Shown piece after piece: positions 49,601-63,272 of a stretch of 64,000 nt of DNA. Position 1 is the first letter of the stretch. Each line of letters begins with the position of its first letter. This stretch comes from Plasmodium malariae (taxonomy: Eukaryota; Apicomplexa; Aconoidasida; Haemosporida; Plasmodiidae): contig NC_041779.1 in NCBI RefSeq assembly GCF_900090045.1, positions 1,637,001 to 1,701,000 of the forward strand. The letters are read 5' to 3'. The notes under the pieces are model-generated. The model had not been told where the DNA came from, ran no database searches, and worked only from the letters and a program-made list of their open reading frames with translations. A program made the translations under genes and the position numbers.

Positions 49601-52600
49601 TAATATATTATATATATCATCCAACAGATAATAGAATGTTATGAAATGAATAAAACTTATGAGATTTTCAAAATATGTATATCTTTGATATAGTATATAT
49701 TTATTAGGTATATAAAAAATCAGAGGAAAAAAAATACTTCTAATTGTATTGAAACAAATTCAGAGGCGGTGTAATTATTAATATATTAAAAATTCTGTAT
49801 TATTATTGTTATACATATTTGTGTTTCCAATTATTATGTAAAAGGAATGTTAAAAAATGCCTAAAGAGAATATTGCATACTGCAAAATATTTGTCAAACA
49901 TAGTGATATTAAAATATTGTTAAAATGTAAATAACATGCCATTAAAAGAATAACATGTGTAATAAAAATTTTTAAAAGATTTAAAAAAAAGTAATAAATT
50001 ATTAACAACTCACAAACAAATTAATAATGTTAATAAGATGCTAAATAATGAGCAAATTTCTCTTTAAAAAAAAAAAAAAACATAATAATATAATCAAAAA
50101 GCACCCCAATATACAAAAAATCTAAGGAAAAAATACAACAAACATAATAATTAAACAATATAATTAATATTTTAATAGAGGTTAATTTGGTACTGTTGTA
50201 CAATATACACTCTTATCAGCTGAATGCAAATAATAATTAATAAAATAAAATGGTTGTATATACTTTTAGATTAACACATACATCCAATAAAGATCTAACA
50301 TTATACAACTGGTATTTAATCTATTTAATCTTATATATTAAGTATTTGTATTTTTATTATTTAATAAGTAGATTAGCATTCAGTAAAAACAAATATATAT
50401 TTTTATAATATATTCCTTTTATCAAAGATTATTAAGTAATTTTATATGTATAAACGGCTTTACATTAATTTTTTACATGCCAATAAGAATAAGTTAAATA
50501 TTATATTAATGTAGTAAAAATACATTTATAATATGTAAATTAAAAAAAATAAAAGAAAAAATTTATTTTAATGTATACTTAATTTTTTTAATTTAGAATA
50601 AAATATTTTTTTTTAATCATATGATTACAATACATATTAAGAAAAATAAAATGAAAATTATGAAAAATTAATTACCTTCGTATACATAAATAATAATGCT
50701 TCATTTTATTAATGGTCTTTTCTTTTATTATATATACATAAATATATTGAAAAAAGAAAAAAAAAGTGTTACACAGAAGATTGAAATTATTTATTAAAAA
50801 ATGTTTTTTGTGAAATTTTATTATTAATTTGGAAATTTATTTTATTTAATTTTTAACGAATAATAGACATGCTACATTTATTGAATTCGGCATATAACTA
50901 TAACAAAAAATAGTACAATGTTATAATATATAGAAAAAGCAACAATTTTATTTTGTAAGAAGTCTAATGTGTTTCAACATTTGTACATTTCATATTGATA
51001 ATACCTAGTTATTTGTGTATTTTATAATTAAGAATTTATTTTTTATTTTTAAAAAGGCATAAGTAATTTCTTGAAAAAAGAATAAAAAAATAAAATATAT
51101 ACATTTGATTTTAATTAACATTAGTATGAAATGTTTTAGATCAACAAGAGGATATAATTAGAGATGTATATGGTATATATGCGGAAAATGGTTCTATGTA
51201 AAATCCATTTTATACGATAACGAATAATTTACATAACAGTTTATTTTTTTATATATATTCTTTTTCGAAAACATGAAATTATCAAGATATATTAAAATGT
51301 GTAGTTGGAAAGTGCGTAAATGAGCTATCGAAAAAAGGAAAAGAAAAAATGAATTTCATAAAAATGGATTAATAAATAAAGACATTTTTTACTTTTTAAA
51401 ACATTATATAAATATCTCAGATTTTTATTTTTATGCATATGCGAAAATATGTTCCACGTAAAACAAATACATACAACATACATGAATGGAAGCACATTAT
51501 TAGCAAATGTAATATAATGGGAAAAAACTGTTTATTTTGTGAAAATGAGTGAAAAGTAAAAAAAGGAAATGAATAATGTAAAAATAAACTTTGTTATTTT
51601 TTTACTAACAATGCAATAAATAAATGGTTACCATAAGATATGAAAAAAGACAAGCAACATAAGCATATTAAATGAATACGTATAATTAGCATTTATATAT
51701 TTTTGTTTATTTACTAAACAAAATTATAAATATCCTAATTACAAAAAATGTATATTAAGTTATTATGAGAATGCCAAAGGTAATATGATTCCTAATAGAC
51801 TTCATACATTTTAAAAGGTACAATATTTATTATTTTAAAAAAAAATATATATATATATATGTATATATGAAATATATAAATTTATATTTTAATTTTTATA
51901 TGACGATTATAAATAATTTAAAATAATTTCTTTGTTCGTTTACATTTATTTATACGATTTTGTTTACTTTTTACAAAATACATGAACTTTTACGTTATGA
52001 AAATGTTTTTCTCATATTCATGTTAACCAAATTTTAAAACATTTTTATTTGTAACAAATAAAAAATGATTCAATTATACTAATGAGTTAATAGTAAAAAG
52101 GTACAAAACACTCATTGTAATAAACAAACTTGAAAGTTTTTTTTTTATATATATAATTATTTTTAATTTTACTAAAGTGTAGAGTTTGCTTTTTTATACA
52201 ACATACGAAGTTTTATGAATATTTAATTTTGCATACATAAATATGATGTATATCTACTGATGAACATTATTTTTTTAAAAAAAGGATCAAAAGAAAAAGA
52301 CGAACTTTTTACATCATTTTACAATAATTCATAAAAACTGTAAAAATATGCAATTTCAATTTTTTTGTTATATTTGTACACGCAATAACATCATAAATAT
52401 ATCATATCATATTTTCTCTGGGTTTTTGAAGACGAAATCACATATGCTTGAATATTTTTAAAGCAATATTCGATAGTTGCGTATGTTAGCATTTTTTACT
52501 ATATTTGCATAAATGGAAATAAATTAAAATAATTTTCGTTTTCTTATAGCGTAGTCTATGTGATACTGTGTATTACTAGCGAAAAAATATATTTAAGATA

Positions 52601-52642
<42 letters not shown>

Positions 52643-55069
52643 TTATTTTATATATATATTTTTAATATAATTTTATTTGTGATATTTTTCGAATTAATTT
52701 TTTAAGTTTTTTGCTTTTTATTTTTGGCCTTAACTGTTATTTTCGTATAAATTTTATTGTCAAAATCAGATATTTATATTTTGTTTATTTTTTAATATAA
52801 CTAATAGCGAAAATTGTAATATGTATATTAGTATATTATTTATTTTTTAAAGAAAAAAGTGATAATGCATATTTAATTTTGCGACATATAATATAATTAT
52901 AAACTTCATATATATATATATATATATATATTATATACATATATTTTATGGATATTTAGTTAGTTGTCCCTTTAATTCTTTTTTTTCGAATTTTATTGAA
53001 ACAATAGATAAGGGGTTTTGATGAATTTTGTCATAATACTTTAATTTATGGGAAACATACTTCATTAAATTGGCGATAATATGCATTTTTTTTATTTTTT
53101 ACATGTATTCATCTTTTTAATTGTTATTCCGTTTTGTTATACTTTTTTCATAATGAATTAATTGCTTTATTTTGTTATGTTTTTATAAGGATAATTGCGT
53201 ACATGTTTTCGCGTCGTTTGAACATCCACATTAGCTTATTTCAGTTGATATTACTTTGAAATGTTATAAGGCTTTTAATTCTTTTTAAAATTTATGTAAT
53301 TTTTTATGTATTTGTATTTATAATGTATTAAATTTTTCTGCGTAATATATATTAATAAAATTAGCTAAATTAATTTGTATGTTTTGAATTTTTTTATATA
53401 TTGTTTTTATTTGTTTGTCCTATATTATGTTGATTTGTGCATTTGAAATAATAATGCTTACAATAAATTTTTATCCAAATATTTTATAGAAAAATAGGTA
53501 ACTGTTCATTAACAATGCATAATCGCATAAAATGATGTAAAATCATGGTACCACGTACGATTCATTAATTGTTAAATGCAATTCAGGAATTTTTTCTACA
53601 GAATGAAACACTTATGAAAATGTAAAAAGCTGTTTACAAGTTTTATATGATTTTATTTTTTAAGTAAAATGATATCATTTTTAGTAATTTATATAATGCA
53701 GGAGAAAAATAGATGACACCTGTTAAGATATGTAATTGAAAAATGAGATAAAATATGTTTTCACAGCTATTGTTAAATTTATGAAAAATAAAAAAACAAG
53801 TTACAAATTTATTTTTATAATATAATATATTTTATATAGATTACATCATTATGTTTTCTATGTAAGTTATGCACATTTTTACTATGTTAGAAGTACAAAA
53901 AGTATCGTCCTTGTCAGAATTTTTACTTTTTTAAAGAATAATTTTGGATATTTTGTAAAATTTTGGTTTATTTCAAGCAGTGCATTTGCATAAATGTATG
54001 TCAAGCGTACATATTTTATAGTAATGTTAATAGGTCAAAATCTATGTGTTACATGAAAACTATGGTATTTAAAGTAAAGTCATTTTTTCAATTCTCCATT
54101 TTGTTAAAATTAAGTAAAAGACAGAACATATTTTAACAATAAAATATAGGTTACGTTATAAATAAGACAATAATGCTTAATAAAAGTTTAAAATATTATA
54201 AACTTTTTATATAATAAAATAGAATTTATATATTGTCTACTGTTGTATGTTATAATTTATAATGTTTTCATGAGTTGATTTAAATTTTGAATTTATAATA
54301 TGCAACAAATAAAAGATGGTAAAGAATATATGAATTTCTGCATATTCCAGTATAAACTAAATAGGATATTTAAAATAATACATGATTCTAGGTTCAGTTA
54401 AAAGTCATTATTTCTAAGTAAAAATATACATTTATATGATGCATTTCCCATTTGTAGCAACATTTGAAGTGGTTAAAAAGGGTTATTATATAAATATTTC
54501 AATACATATTACTAATAATAATCATTTAGAACAAATGAAATTTACTATATTATGTAAAATTATTATTGTTATATAGAATGTTTATAACGTAGTATTTTAC
54601 AAAGAATTAATTCATAACATAATGCTACATTTTACATTGCTATTATATTCTTAATTTTAATTTAATTTCTCTTAAAATTAGTAGTGCTTATTTTATATGA
54701 TAATTATAGAACTTCAAAAATTTAATGTTTATAGAAAATTATAGAGCTACGCTTTCTAATAAATATTTATTTAAATATTTTAGTTATAAAGAAATACATA
54801 ATATGTATAAGAATGAGAGGCATTAACGTATACATATAAGCAATGCAATGCCGCAAATATTATCATTTATGTAAATAACATATATATTAAAGTAAAATAG
54901 AAGATTTAGAAAAGAAAGTAAGGGTAAATATTTATTTTAAAAATTATATATAGTTAATTATATATGTCACATATTTTTTATGAAGTAAAATAGAAAATTT
55001 TTTCATGAAGAAAAGTATTTATGTGTTTATAGGATTAATTTTTTTTGTCGAATTGTGAGAAAGGTAAAT
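46684..55069. other. 8.4-kb gene-free stretch
   Basis: The longest empty region of the window. Short frames at 48022-48258 (plus, MYIFLILCIEIIFIVHKQ...) and 48350-48538 (minus) are AT-driven and show no intron or domain pattern. TA tracts occur at 52602-52639 and 52907-52930. I find no recognisable relic, although slightly GC-richer patches near 47980, 49140 and 53200 could be very old coding DNA. Confidence 0.45.
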
Positions 55070-56601
55070 TAAAATGGTTGCCTTCATACCTATTATATTA
55101 AAAATTGGACATTGAAAGTAAAATAAGAGACAATAAAGGTTATAGTAATAAGTTAGGAGGCACTAATGGACGGATTAAAGCGCTCTTTAAAAAGATTGCA
55201 ACAAAATTTAGAGGATTATACAGTTATTATATTAGAGAAAATTGTATAAATCACTGTTATTCTGTGAAGCATTGGTTTTAGTACAGGACAAGGAAAAAAT
55301 TAAATACTCGTAAAAATTATAACAGAAAAAGTTTTTTCTGATAAAATTTTTTTATGTAATGAATAAAATTAATTCTGGACTCTTAAGAGCTGCACTGCAT
55401 GAGGGTATTCTTAAGTACTTTATGAAAATATAGAAAGAAGAGAATGATTTGTATGATTATTTTATATAACATGATAATGTTAAATGTGACTAGCCTCATA
55501 AGGATAAATTCCTTATATATGAAGAATATATTATTCATATTAATAAACTATATGAATACTGTAATAAAGAACATGGCTGTTTTTTTTTTTTTTTAAAAAT
55601 ATGTCAAACTTGTCGAAATTTTTTAAATGTGAAAGAAAATACAATCCTATTTATCCTCAAATAAATTAAAAGTTTAAATTTACGGATCAAATAAAAATAA
55701 TAATAAAGAACACAAAGATGTAACAAATACAAAATTAGTGTATTTTAAGAATCTTAATTTATTAACCATCCAATTATCTAGTTGTAGGCTTACTAGTAAT
55801 ATTTATAATGTTGGAAAAGATACAGATAAATTAATAGTTCATAATCCAGAAAAACATTAACATGAAGAAAAGCAAAATGCACCAATAGTAATTTGAAGAA
55901 ATCCACTATATATATATTGTAACATCGGATTATATTACTTAATAATCAGATGACTAAACAGAAAAAGTAGATGAAAGAAATATCATTCAGTAATCAGATA
56001 AATACAATTTGCTATTAGATGAAAACCCGCAAAAATTATGATGAGATATACGAATAGTTTTGAATGTTACTGTAATTTAATAACGTGGATTATCTGCTGG
56101 TTCCTATTTAGAAGTTACTTTATAGCAAGGTAAGAGCATAGGCAATTCTATTATCTCTGTAAGTATACATAATTAGTTGCACACTTTTATCATCCATTTT
56201 TTTTACTGTAGCAAAAACGAAATATAATATACCACAGTTAAATTATTTCATCACTGAAATTCTGCTTTAATTAATACTTGGAATATTTTATTTTTTTTTT
56301 TACAATATTGCAAAGTAAATAAAAGTTTTACGCTAAAATATATATATTTTATATTAACATTTGTAATTTAAATTTCCTTAATATTTATAATAATAAAATT
56401 TATAAATTACATATGTTTTGCGAATTTTAATTGTTCTTTTGTTTACTACCTTTGGATTTTGTTTTCGCAAAAACGGATTTAAAGATAAAAATAATTAAGA
56501 ACTGTGTTCATGAAGATATGGAACATTTATGAGGGTACGAGTTTGAATATGTGCTTGGGTATTCTCAAAGAAGGGCATTATATCTAAATTATTATCCATG
56601 A
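55070..56601 (+). pseudogene. pir: PIR family pseudogene
   Basis: The first piece starts at LPSYLLY (55078), a typical PIR opening. It continues in one frame, through stops, as SYYIRENCINHCYSVKHWF. A second piece at about 55387-55578 reads KEENDLYDYF, HDNVKCD, PHKDKFLIYEEYIIHINKLY and EYCNKEHG, the Cys/aromatic pattern of the PIR ectodomain. Near 56090-56140 a hydrophobic piece ends at AAG|GTAAGA. At about 56467-56601 the third exon is recognisable: a basic start (DLKIKIIKNCVHEDMEH), then GYEFEYVLGYSQRRALYLNY and a TGA. This gives the PIR layout of ectodomain, membrane segment and short cytoplasmic exon. At least six in-frame stops and several shifts make it non-functional. PIR proteins are variant antigens on infected red cells; this copy cannot make one. 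Confidence 0.75.
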
Positions 56602-59160
56602 AAAGATTCTTAGATTTAATTGTATATTTAGATTAAAATTGTTTGGAGGATATTGTTAATAAGTACAAATAAAATTCCATCTATAGTTGCATTTAACAGA
56701 AAAAAAAGAAAAGGAAAATACCAAGTTATAAAGAAATAAATGTAGATAATATACGGTTAGAAAGTTAATGTCTAATGAAACACATGCATCTTATAGATAT
56801 AAAGAGAAAAAATTCGTAAGGTTCAATGTAATAAAACAATAGAATTATGAAAGTTTATATAATTTAAGTATTACATATTTATATTAAGTAGCATATCAAT
56901 AATTAAAGAGTACAAAATGAATTGTAATATGTCTATAGTAAAAATAAGGGAAATTTTACGAATAAGAAAGTTGAAAGGAATAATGTATGTATATTAAATT
57001 AAGATAAAAAAGCTATAAGAGTTTAATATAAATTGGAATAAATAGAAATAAGTATAAATATGATCAAATATATAAAAAATTGATAAAATTAAATATCTAG
57101 GAAAAGTTAAGAAAAAAAAAAAAAATAATTAAGAGTAAATGTTATAAATTATTTGTAAATACAATACGATAAAAAAAAAGTTAAATGTATGGAAATGTTG
57201 AATAATAAGGTCTTAATTGTGAACATAATACAAGAAAGCTTTTAGGAATATGAATAAAGTAAAATAGAGGTTCTTTTCATTCTTGTTATATATTATGTTC
57301 ATAAGTTCTTTTACGCTACATATTCTAAAATATAATTTTTTTAAACTATGATTTTTTTTTTGGTTTAATGTTATTTTTGTAATTTAATGAGTTTACTATA
57401 TTTAAGAAATTGTATTATTTATAATACACTGTTTTTAATGTTTGCATAAGAATATTATTTTTTCATATAATTATTCGAAAATTTAGAAATTTTGTTAGTA
57501 TTTCATTTACTAGAATAAGATTCTACGAAACAATTTTATTATTGGTGTAATATTCTTCTAATTACACTGAGGAGTTACACATAATTTATTAAGAAGGATG
57601 TATAATTTTCGTAAAAAATAAATCTTTATAATATAAATGAGTTAATAATTAATAAATGAAATATAAGCGTTAATTTATTAATTTACAGAAGCTTAAATTA
57701 TTTATAGGGTTGTGTTTTAATGAAATTATATAAAAAAAATTTTATGTTTAAGTACACATTATAATGGAGAGTCTATTCCATTTATGTCATCATATAAATT
57801 GGAAAATGCACATTACATTCTTCCCACGTAAAAATATTTCGAATGACTGTCTATTTTTATAATGTGTTAAAAAATATGTTAAAAATAATAGGATATATAA
57901 ATGTAATTTATTTTAATATTGCATAAACTTATAGTCATATCGTTATAGTAATATTAAGCGTAAATATTTTTATTTCTCATTGAAGTATAATTAACAATAT
58001 ATGTAAACATTTTTGATTATATACATATTTCATTTAACAGGAATATTAGTATTTCATTTTTGCAAAAAGTGTTAGCGACTATATTAGAGAATCTTTAATT
58101 ATATTTGAATAATTTTTGTGTCTCTTATTATAGAATGTGTTATTATTGTAACAACCTTAGTAAATGATTGGAAAATTATCTTATCAGTTAATTTTATATG
58201 CAAAAAAAGGTTTCTATACTTTCAATATTATGTATAAATTAGAAGAGAATATTAAAAGAATGTATTACTGAAGTTCATGTGATGTAACTAATTAGAAAAA
58301 AGTAGTTAAAACTTTAAAAGGTTTTTTTTATAGATCTGTGTAAACTTTAATAAACTTTAATCATTAATATTATACATAATAATTTTTCTTATTTATTTAA
58401 AATATATTATATATTATTAAAATGCTATGAACAGCTTGTGAAATTAATATTTTGAGAATCAAAAGATATTTAAAGTATAACCAATATTAATAATATACTT
58501 GATATTATATATTAAAATAATTCACATATATATGTATGTGCAAAAAAATATTTAAATAAATATGACTTTTCTTTTTTTTTGCCTTTTCATATAACTAAAA
58601 CAATGTTTAACAGAAAGTTAATTAAACTTAGTGTCTATTCAAAATGAATATTCATTTTATTTGTTCCTACAGTAAATATACAGTTTTAGAATATTCTTGC
58701 AGTTTTAGTTCATAATAAAAAATATTAAATACAATATACTTTCTTCGATATTTTTATAAAAAATTCATAAAACAATATTTAATAAATAAATCTTTGATAA
58801 AATGTCTGAAAAAGGTTAAAGAGAAAGTTTAAATAATTCACTTGCAAGAAATCAAATTTCCATATATTTTTATTGTGTTTGTTAGTGTGAACAAAAACTG
58901 AGTATGCATTATTGAAATATGCTTGTGTAAGTATACAACATAATATTTAAAAAACGTTTGATAATTTAAGTAAAATATGTGATTCATAAATTACTTGATA
59001 TATATTTTATAATTTAATTACTCATTTTGTGTATAAATAGAAGAATATATTAATTTTCTTTTGTTATTTTAATTTTAAGTTATTTTTTTGCTTAGCATAT
59101 TGTATTTAATTGTTAATTTTTATATTGTTGGTTAATATTTATTTATATAACGCAATAGTC
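56602..59160. other. gene-free AT-rich stretch
   Basis: Downstream of the PIR pseudogene. Poly(A) at 57111-57124. Several acceptor-like sites with short open pieces occur near 58140-58200 and 58610-58700, too short to support exons. Confidence 0.45.
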
Positions 59161-59365
59161 ATGAAAGGTAATAATAATAAATTTCAGCTTCATTCTGCAT
59201 TTCCGCTTGTTGTGATAGGTATAAAAACACTTTCATTGTTAGCATTATTATATCGAAGTTTAAATATTATAATTCATGAATTAATTGATATATTTGTAGC
59301 ACAAATTAAAAATAATATGTTTTCTATTTACGTGGGTTAATTAATAGCTATGGAATCTTTGAGAC

Positions 59366-59405
<40 letters not shown>

Positions 59406-60228
59406 ATATAGGTTGTTTGAATTAGTGTTGTATAGTTATTTATTATATTCTAAAACTTCTTATATATAGAATTCATGAAAAACTTCCTTTTTCAATATTA
59501 TTATATATTTAACATTTTTATAATGAACTTCCTGGAAGTTTCTTTATAAATCAATGCTGATCTTTTATGTTTTGTTTGAATTCTTATTTATTGAATTTTT
59601 TTTTTCTTTAATTATATGATACTGTAATTTCAGAGTTATCTAAGGTGTAAAGGTTATTTTATTTTTTGAAAAATACATTAACTTAATTTTAATACACTAT
59701 TCATATTGCTATATTTTTTCTTATTATTCATTTGATATGTAAGACTACATACTACACTATAAATTACGCAAATTTTGATATATTTCCCTATTTTTTGTAT
59801 TTATAGGTTCAAAATTAATATTTTAAGATTTAAATGTAATTTTCATTTTTAAAAAAACTGTTTTATGAGAGAACGGAATAATGTTGTGTTTGTTTTAGAT
59901 CATATTTTCAATACTTTTTAGAATATTATATGTGCAATAATGTAATATATATATTATTTATTCTCTCCTTTTTTTTTTCTTATTTTATTTCTCAATAAAA
60001 GTATAACTACTCTGATATTTTTATGTGTTTTAATGCTAATAAAGCTGTTGCTAATATTTTGCATGTTATTTTTTTCTGATTAATTCCGTACAGCACGGAA
60101 ATTTTGATGAATATATTTATCAAATTATCTATAGTGTAAATTCATATACACGTTCTGATGATTTATGGGTTCCTTTTTCAAGTACATGGCATATATTTCC
60201 TATTTGTTTTGTTAATAAAATTAAATGA
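59161..60228 (+). pseudogene. unassigned exon-like fragments of a multi-exon membrane protein
   Basis: Piece 1 (59161-59340) opens with MKGNNNKFQLHSAFPLVVIG and continues through KTLSLLALLYRSLN to a stop; it is amphipathic to hydrophobic. A tiny piece (59634-59651, SYLRCK) lies between a TAATTTCAG acceptor and a GGTTAT. Another acceptor (TTTATAG) is at about 59806. A hydrophobic piece near 60008-60082 reads TTLIFLCVLMLIKLLLIFCM. The final piece (60094-60228) follows CCGTACAG and has 44 open codons (HGNFDEYIYQIIYSVNSYTR, DDLWVPFSSTWHIFP) to a TGA. The last piece looks like a genuine terminal exon. The series may be a short-exon gene or its relic. I do not recognise the protein. Confidence 0.35.
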
Positions 60229-60570
60229 GAAATAGAATAATATATTATTCCTTTTAATTAAATGAATAATTAGAATATAAACTTAAAGTTTTAGTTTTGA
60301 TTATTTATAATAAAAGTTGTTTGTCACTAATACATACGTAAAATGTATACAGTTCTTTATAAAAAATTATATCTCATAATAAGGGAGGATAAGTTGCTCT
60401 TTTAATTAATAAAAAGCACTTCAATATATATCAAGAATGTACATAAATATGTTAGTGAAAATATTCTTAAGTATTATTATGCTTTCGTCATAATGAGTTT
60501 CTATAAAAATGTTTTTTAAAAACAATGGAATTGATAATATATATTTAACTTATCATAATTTTTTAAAAAG
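60229..60570. other. AT-rich, nothing seen
   Basis: No coding or repeat structure recognised. Confidence 0.5.
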
Positions 60571-61045
60571 ATAGTTATCTGTACGTAAAAGGCTTGTAAA
60601 AAAAGAAAAAAAAATAGGGTTTCATAAAATTGAATATAGCATTTATTATATTTCGTATGTTAATTTGAAATATGCAAGTATATATATAGTTCTTACTGGT
60701 ATATTTATTTCATAAAAATTACCAAAAGAAATGTAAATGCATGTATAAAATATTTTTTATTTCTTTTAATGATGTATGTATTATTATGGAATTTATAATT
60801 TTAAAACATCTAGTTCTCCGTATATAAAAAACTTGTAAAAAAAAAAAAAAAAAGGAAAAGAAAATAGAGTTTCGTAATATCGTTAAACATTCGTAATATT
60901 TTGTATGTAAAGCTTAAATTTGAATGTATATATATTATATTTGTATATTTAATTCATAAATGTTTCGAAAAATGTATATAAGTACAAGTAAATATCCAGT
61001 ATTTTTTTTATTGCTTTTAGTAATGTTTGCATCATTATTGATTTT
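60571..61045. repeat. two diverged tandem copies of a ~240-bp unit
   Basis: 60571-60800 and 60811-61045 share ordered landmarks: TAGTT.TC.GTA, CTTGTAAAAAAA followed by GAAAA and ATAG.GTTTC.TAA, then ATTTCGTATGT/ATTTTGTATGT, TTTGAA.TGTATA, ATTCATAAA, and a TTTTTATTTCTTTTAATGATG-like end. The second copy has a longer A run. Confidence 0.6.
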
Positions 61046-61070
61046 TTTTCGTGCATGTATATATATGTGG

Positions 61071-61360
61071 GTTCTTTAATATACATTATTTATTATATGA
61101 TATATATATATATGATTTAATGATACTTTTTTTTTTATATGTATGTGTATATAAATAAGTTTGTATGCTTTAATGGTGTAATATTTTATATATATATATA
61201 TACGTATGCTTTAATGATTTAATATTTTTTATATGTATATATATATGGATTCTTTAACTGTATACTTTTTTTAATATTCATATATATAAGTGAGTGTGCT
61301 TTAAGGATACAATGTTTTTTCATTATATACATATGTATGTTTTAATGATACTCATGCTTT
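61071..61360. repeat. degenerate ~45-bp tandem array
   Basis: About six imperfect copies whose common core is GCTTTAATGATACAATATTT followed by a TATATGTATATATA tract. Cores are seen near 61115, 61167, 61206, 61250, 61297 and 61340. Confidence 0.6.
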
Positions 61361-61540
61361 TATTATCATACAGCGTTTAACACGTATATGTATATAAATA
61401 TATATATGGCATTTTTTTTAATGGCGTTAACTCATTTAAATTAATTTAACTGTGAACTTTTTATGATAAAGTATTTATTAGTAAATTGAAATTATTCTTG
61501 TTGAATATTATATTTTGAAAAATTATTTGCATATGTTTTT

Positions 61541-61712
61541 AAAAGAGGACTTAATTTATTTCTCACATGAATCAGCGCATTTGTTTGTTATCATCTGTAA
61601 AATATGTGATAAAACTGCTGTGCATTACTATGTAAAGAACTACTTTCAGTAGTTTCCTTTTTGTATTCTTTAAATTTCTGTACCATAAATGTAATAATTT
61701 AAGTCCTCTTTT
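61541..61712. repeat. inverted repeat, 14-bp arms, 144-bp spacer
   Basis: AAAAGAGGACTTAA (61541-61554) is the exact reverse complement of TTAAGTCCTCTTTT (61699-61712). The arms are GC-richer than the neighbourhood. The spacer contains a smaller palindrome-like CTACTTTCAGTAG. Confidence 0.6.
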
Positions 61713-61811
61713 TTGGATTATATATATTTTGGAGAAAATTTTACGAAGTTTTTCTAACATCACTACAACAAATTTTATACATATATAATAATTTTTAATA
61801 ATACATTTCAT
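61572..61811 (-). CDS. possible small lysine-rich protein, 79 residues
   Basis: An open frame from ATG at 61811 (MKCIIKNYYICIKF...), with an internal ATG at 61760, reads EKLRKIFSKIYIIQKRGLKL and VVLYIVMHSS to a TGA at 61572. It is basic, with more balanced composition than the usual AT-driven frames. There is no intron, signal or homologue that I recognise, and it overlaps the inverted repeat. It could be a fortuitous frame or a relic exon. Confidence 0.22.
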   Translation of the reverse strand: MKCIIKNYYICIKFVVVMLEKLRKIFSKIYIIQKRGLKLLHLWYRNLKNTKRKLLKVVLYIVMHSSFITYFTDDNKQMR

Positions 61812-61835
61812 TGTGTTGTAATCAATAAGGAACAA

Positions 61836-63272
61836 TAATATTAGGATATTATAAAATTGTTGTTACTAAATATTGATTTTATATACCGCTGTTACGTTTA
61901 TTATCATTTTTTTCTTAAATATATTATTCATAGTATGTCTTTGTAAAACAAAAGAAATTAATTACTTGTTTATTCTAAGATTATTATTATAAAAAATAAT
62001 ATATGAGTAATTTTTCTAAATCTTAACATATCATTCTAATATATTTATTAAAAACAAATATTCTGAGCACAATTTTTGTATGTAAGTAATTTCGATCAAA
62101 ATATTCTTGAAGTTATTTCTATTGCATGCACTGGTATTAACAAGTTTTTATTTTAATGTTTCTTTTTTTTTATGTTCACACATATAAATATAAATTTATA
62201 TACATAATAATAAAATAGTGAGAAATATAAATGTATAAATTCTTAAATGTATTATATATTCATATTAAAATGTATTTTAAAATACAAAAAATATATAATA
62301 TTATAAATTTATTATGAGTGCATAGAACATTAAAATTTATAATAATTTTTAAAATACAAATATTTTCATAAATTATATAATACGATAAAAATTTCATTTA
62401 CAATATTATATTTTTTCCCCCATTTAATGTTAATAAGTAACTACGGAATACATTATAATTTGTAATAAGAAAATTTTCTTTTTTTAAATATTAATTTTTT
62501 TTATTTATTTTTATAATTAATAATATTTATAAGAAAAAAATTTAATAAAATAAATTTTTATATATATTAGATCTGCTAATCTGAAATCATCATGATCACT
62601 CATAACTACAATCAATGTATAGTAGTATATATGATCTAAGTTTTACACTTTTTATATTCTAAATAAACGATTACAATATTTAGAAATACTGAGATATATA
62701 TTTTTTTTTTTCACAACGGTCAATAATTTTATTTTTATATAATTGCTATATTATTAAGTAATTACTTTGTATATTTTGGATATTTTTAAATTCACATTAA
62801 TTGAGTTAATGTAATAAAAGTTAGTTTTTTATAAATAACAATATGATAATCATAATAAATTGCATTTTCGAAGTTATATTACTTATACTATGCTTTTTGA
62901 TTAATTACACTTAAGTTTTAGTAAGTACTTAAAAAAAGATAAAAAAAAAAAAAATTAAAATAACAAAAGTCGAATCCTCACCAATTGAAGGTACATTATA
63001 TTATTATTTTTTTTTTTTTTTAATGAATATATTATAATATTAAAGTTGAATATCATGAAACCAAATATTAAGTCACGCTAATTTTTAAAAATATTTACGT
63101 TCATCCTTTTAAGATGGATATGTCATTTTACCATTAATATGACATTATAATATAATTTTTCCTTATTATATTATTTGTATTCTTAGTTCTTTATTTTAAA
63201 TAATATTTGATTTTTAAGAATAAAATTTTTTATTATTTTAAATGCTGAATATTTGCTTTGAGCATTTTGAGT
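61836..63272. other. gene-free AT-rich stretch
   Basis: No coding signal. The first exon of the fam-l-like gene would be expected in the last few hundred bases, but I could not find a clear signal-peptide exon there. Confidence 0.45.

Noticed and set aside
59161..60228. Assignment of the exon pieces, and of those at 39-41 kb, to the CLAG/RhopH1 family
   Set aside because: CLAG genes are multi-exon and often near chromosome ends, but I could not match any piece to CLAG motifs that I know.
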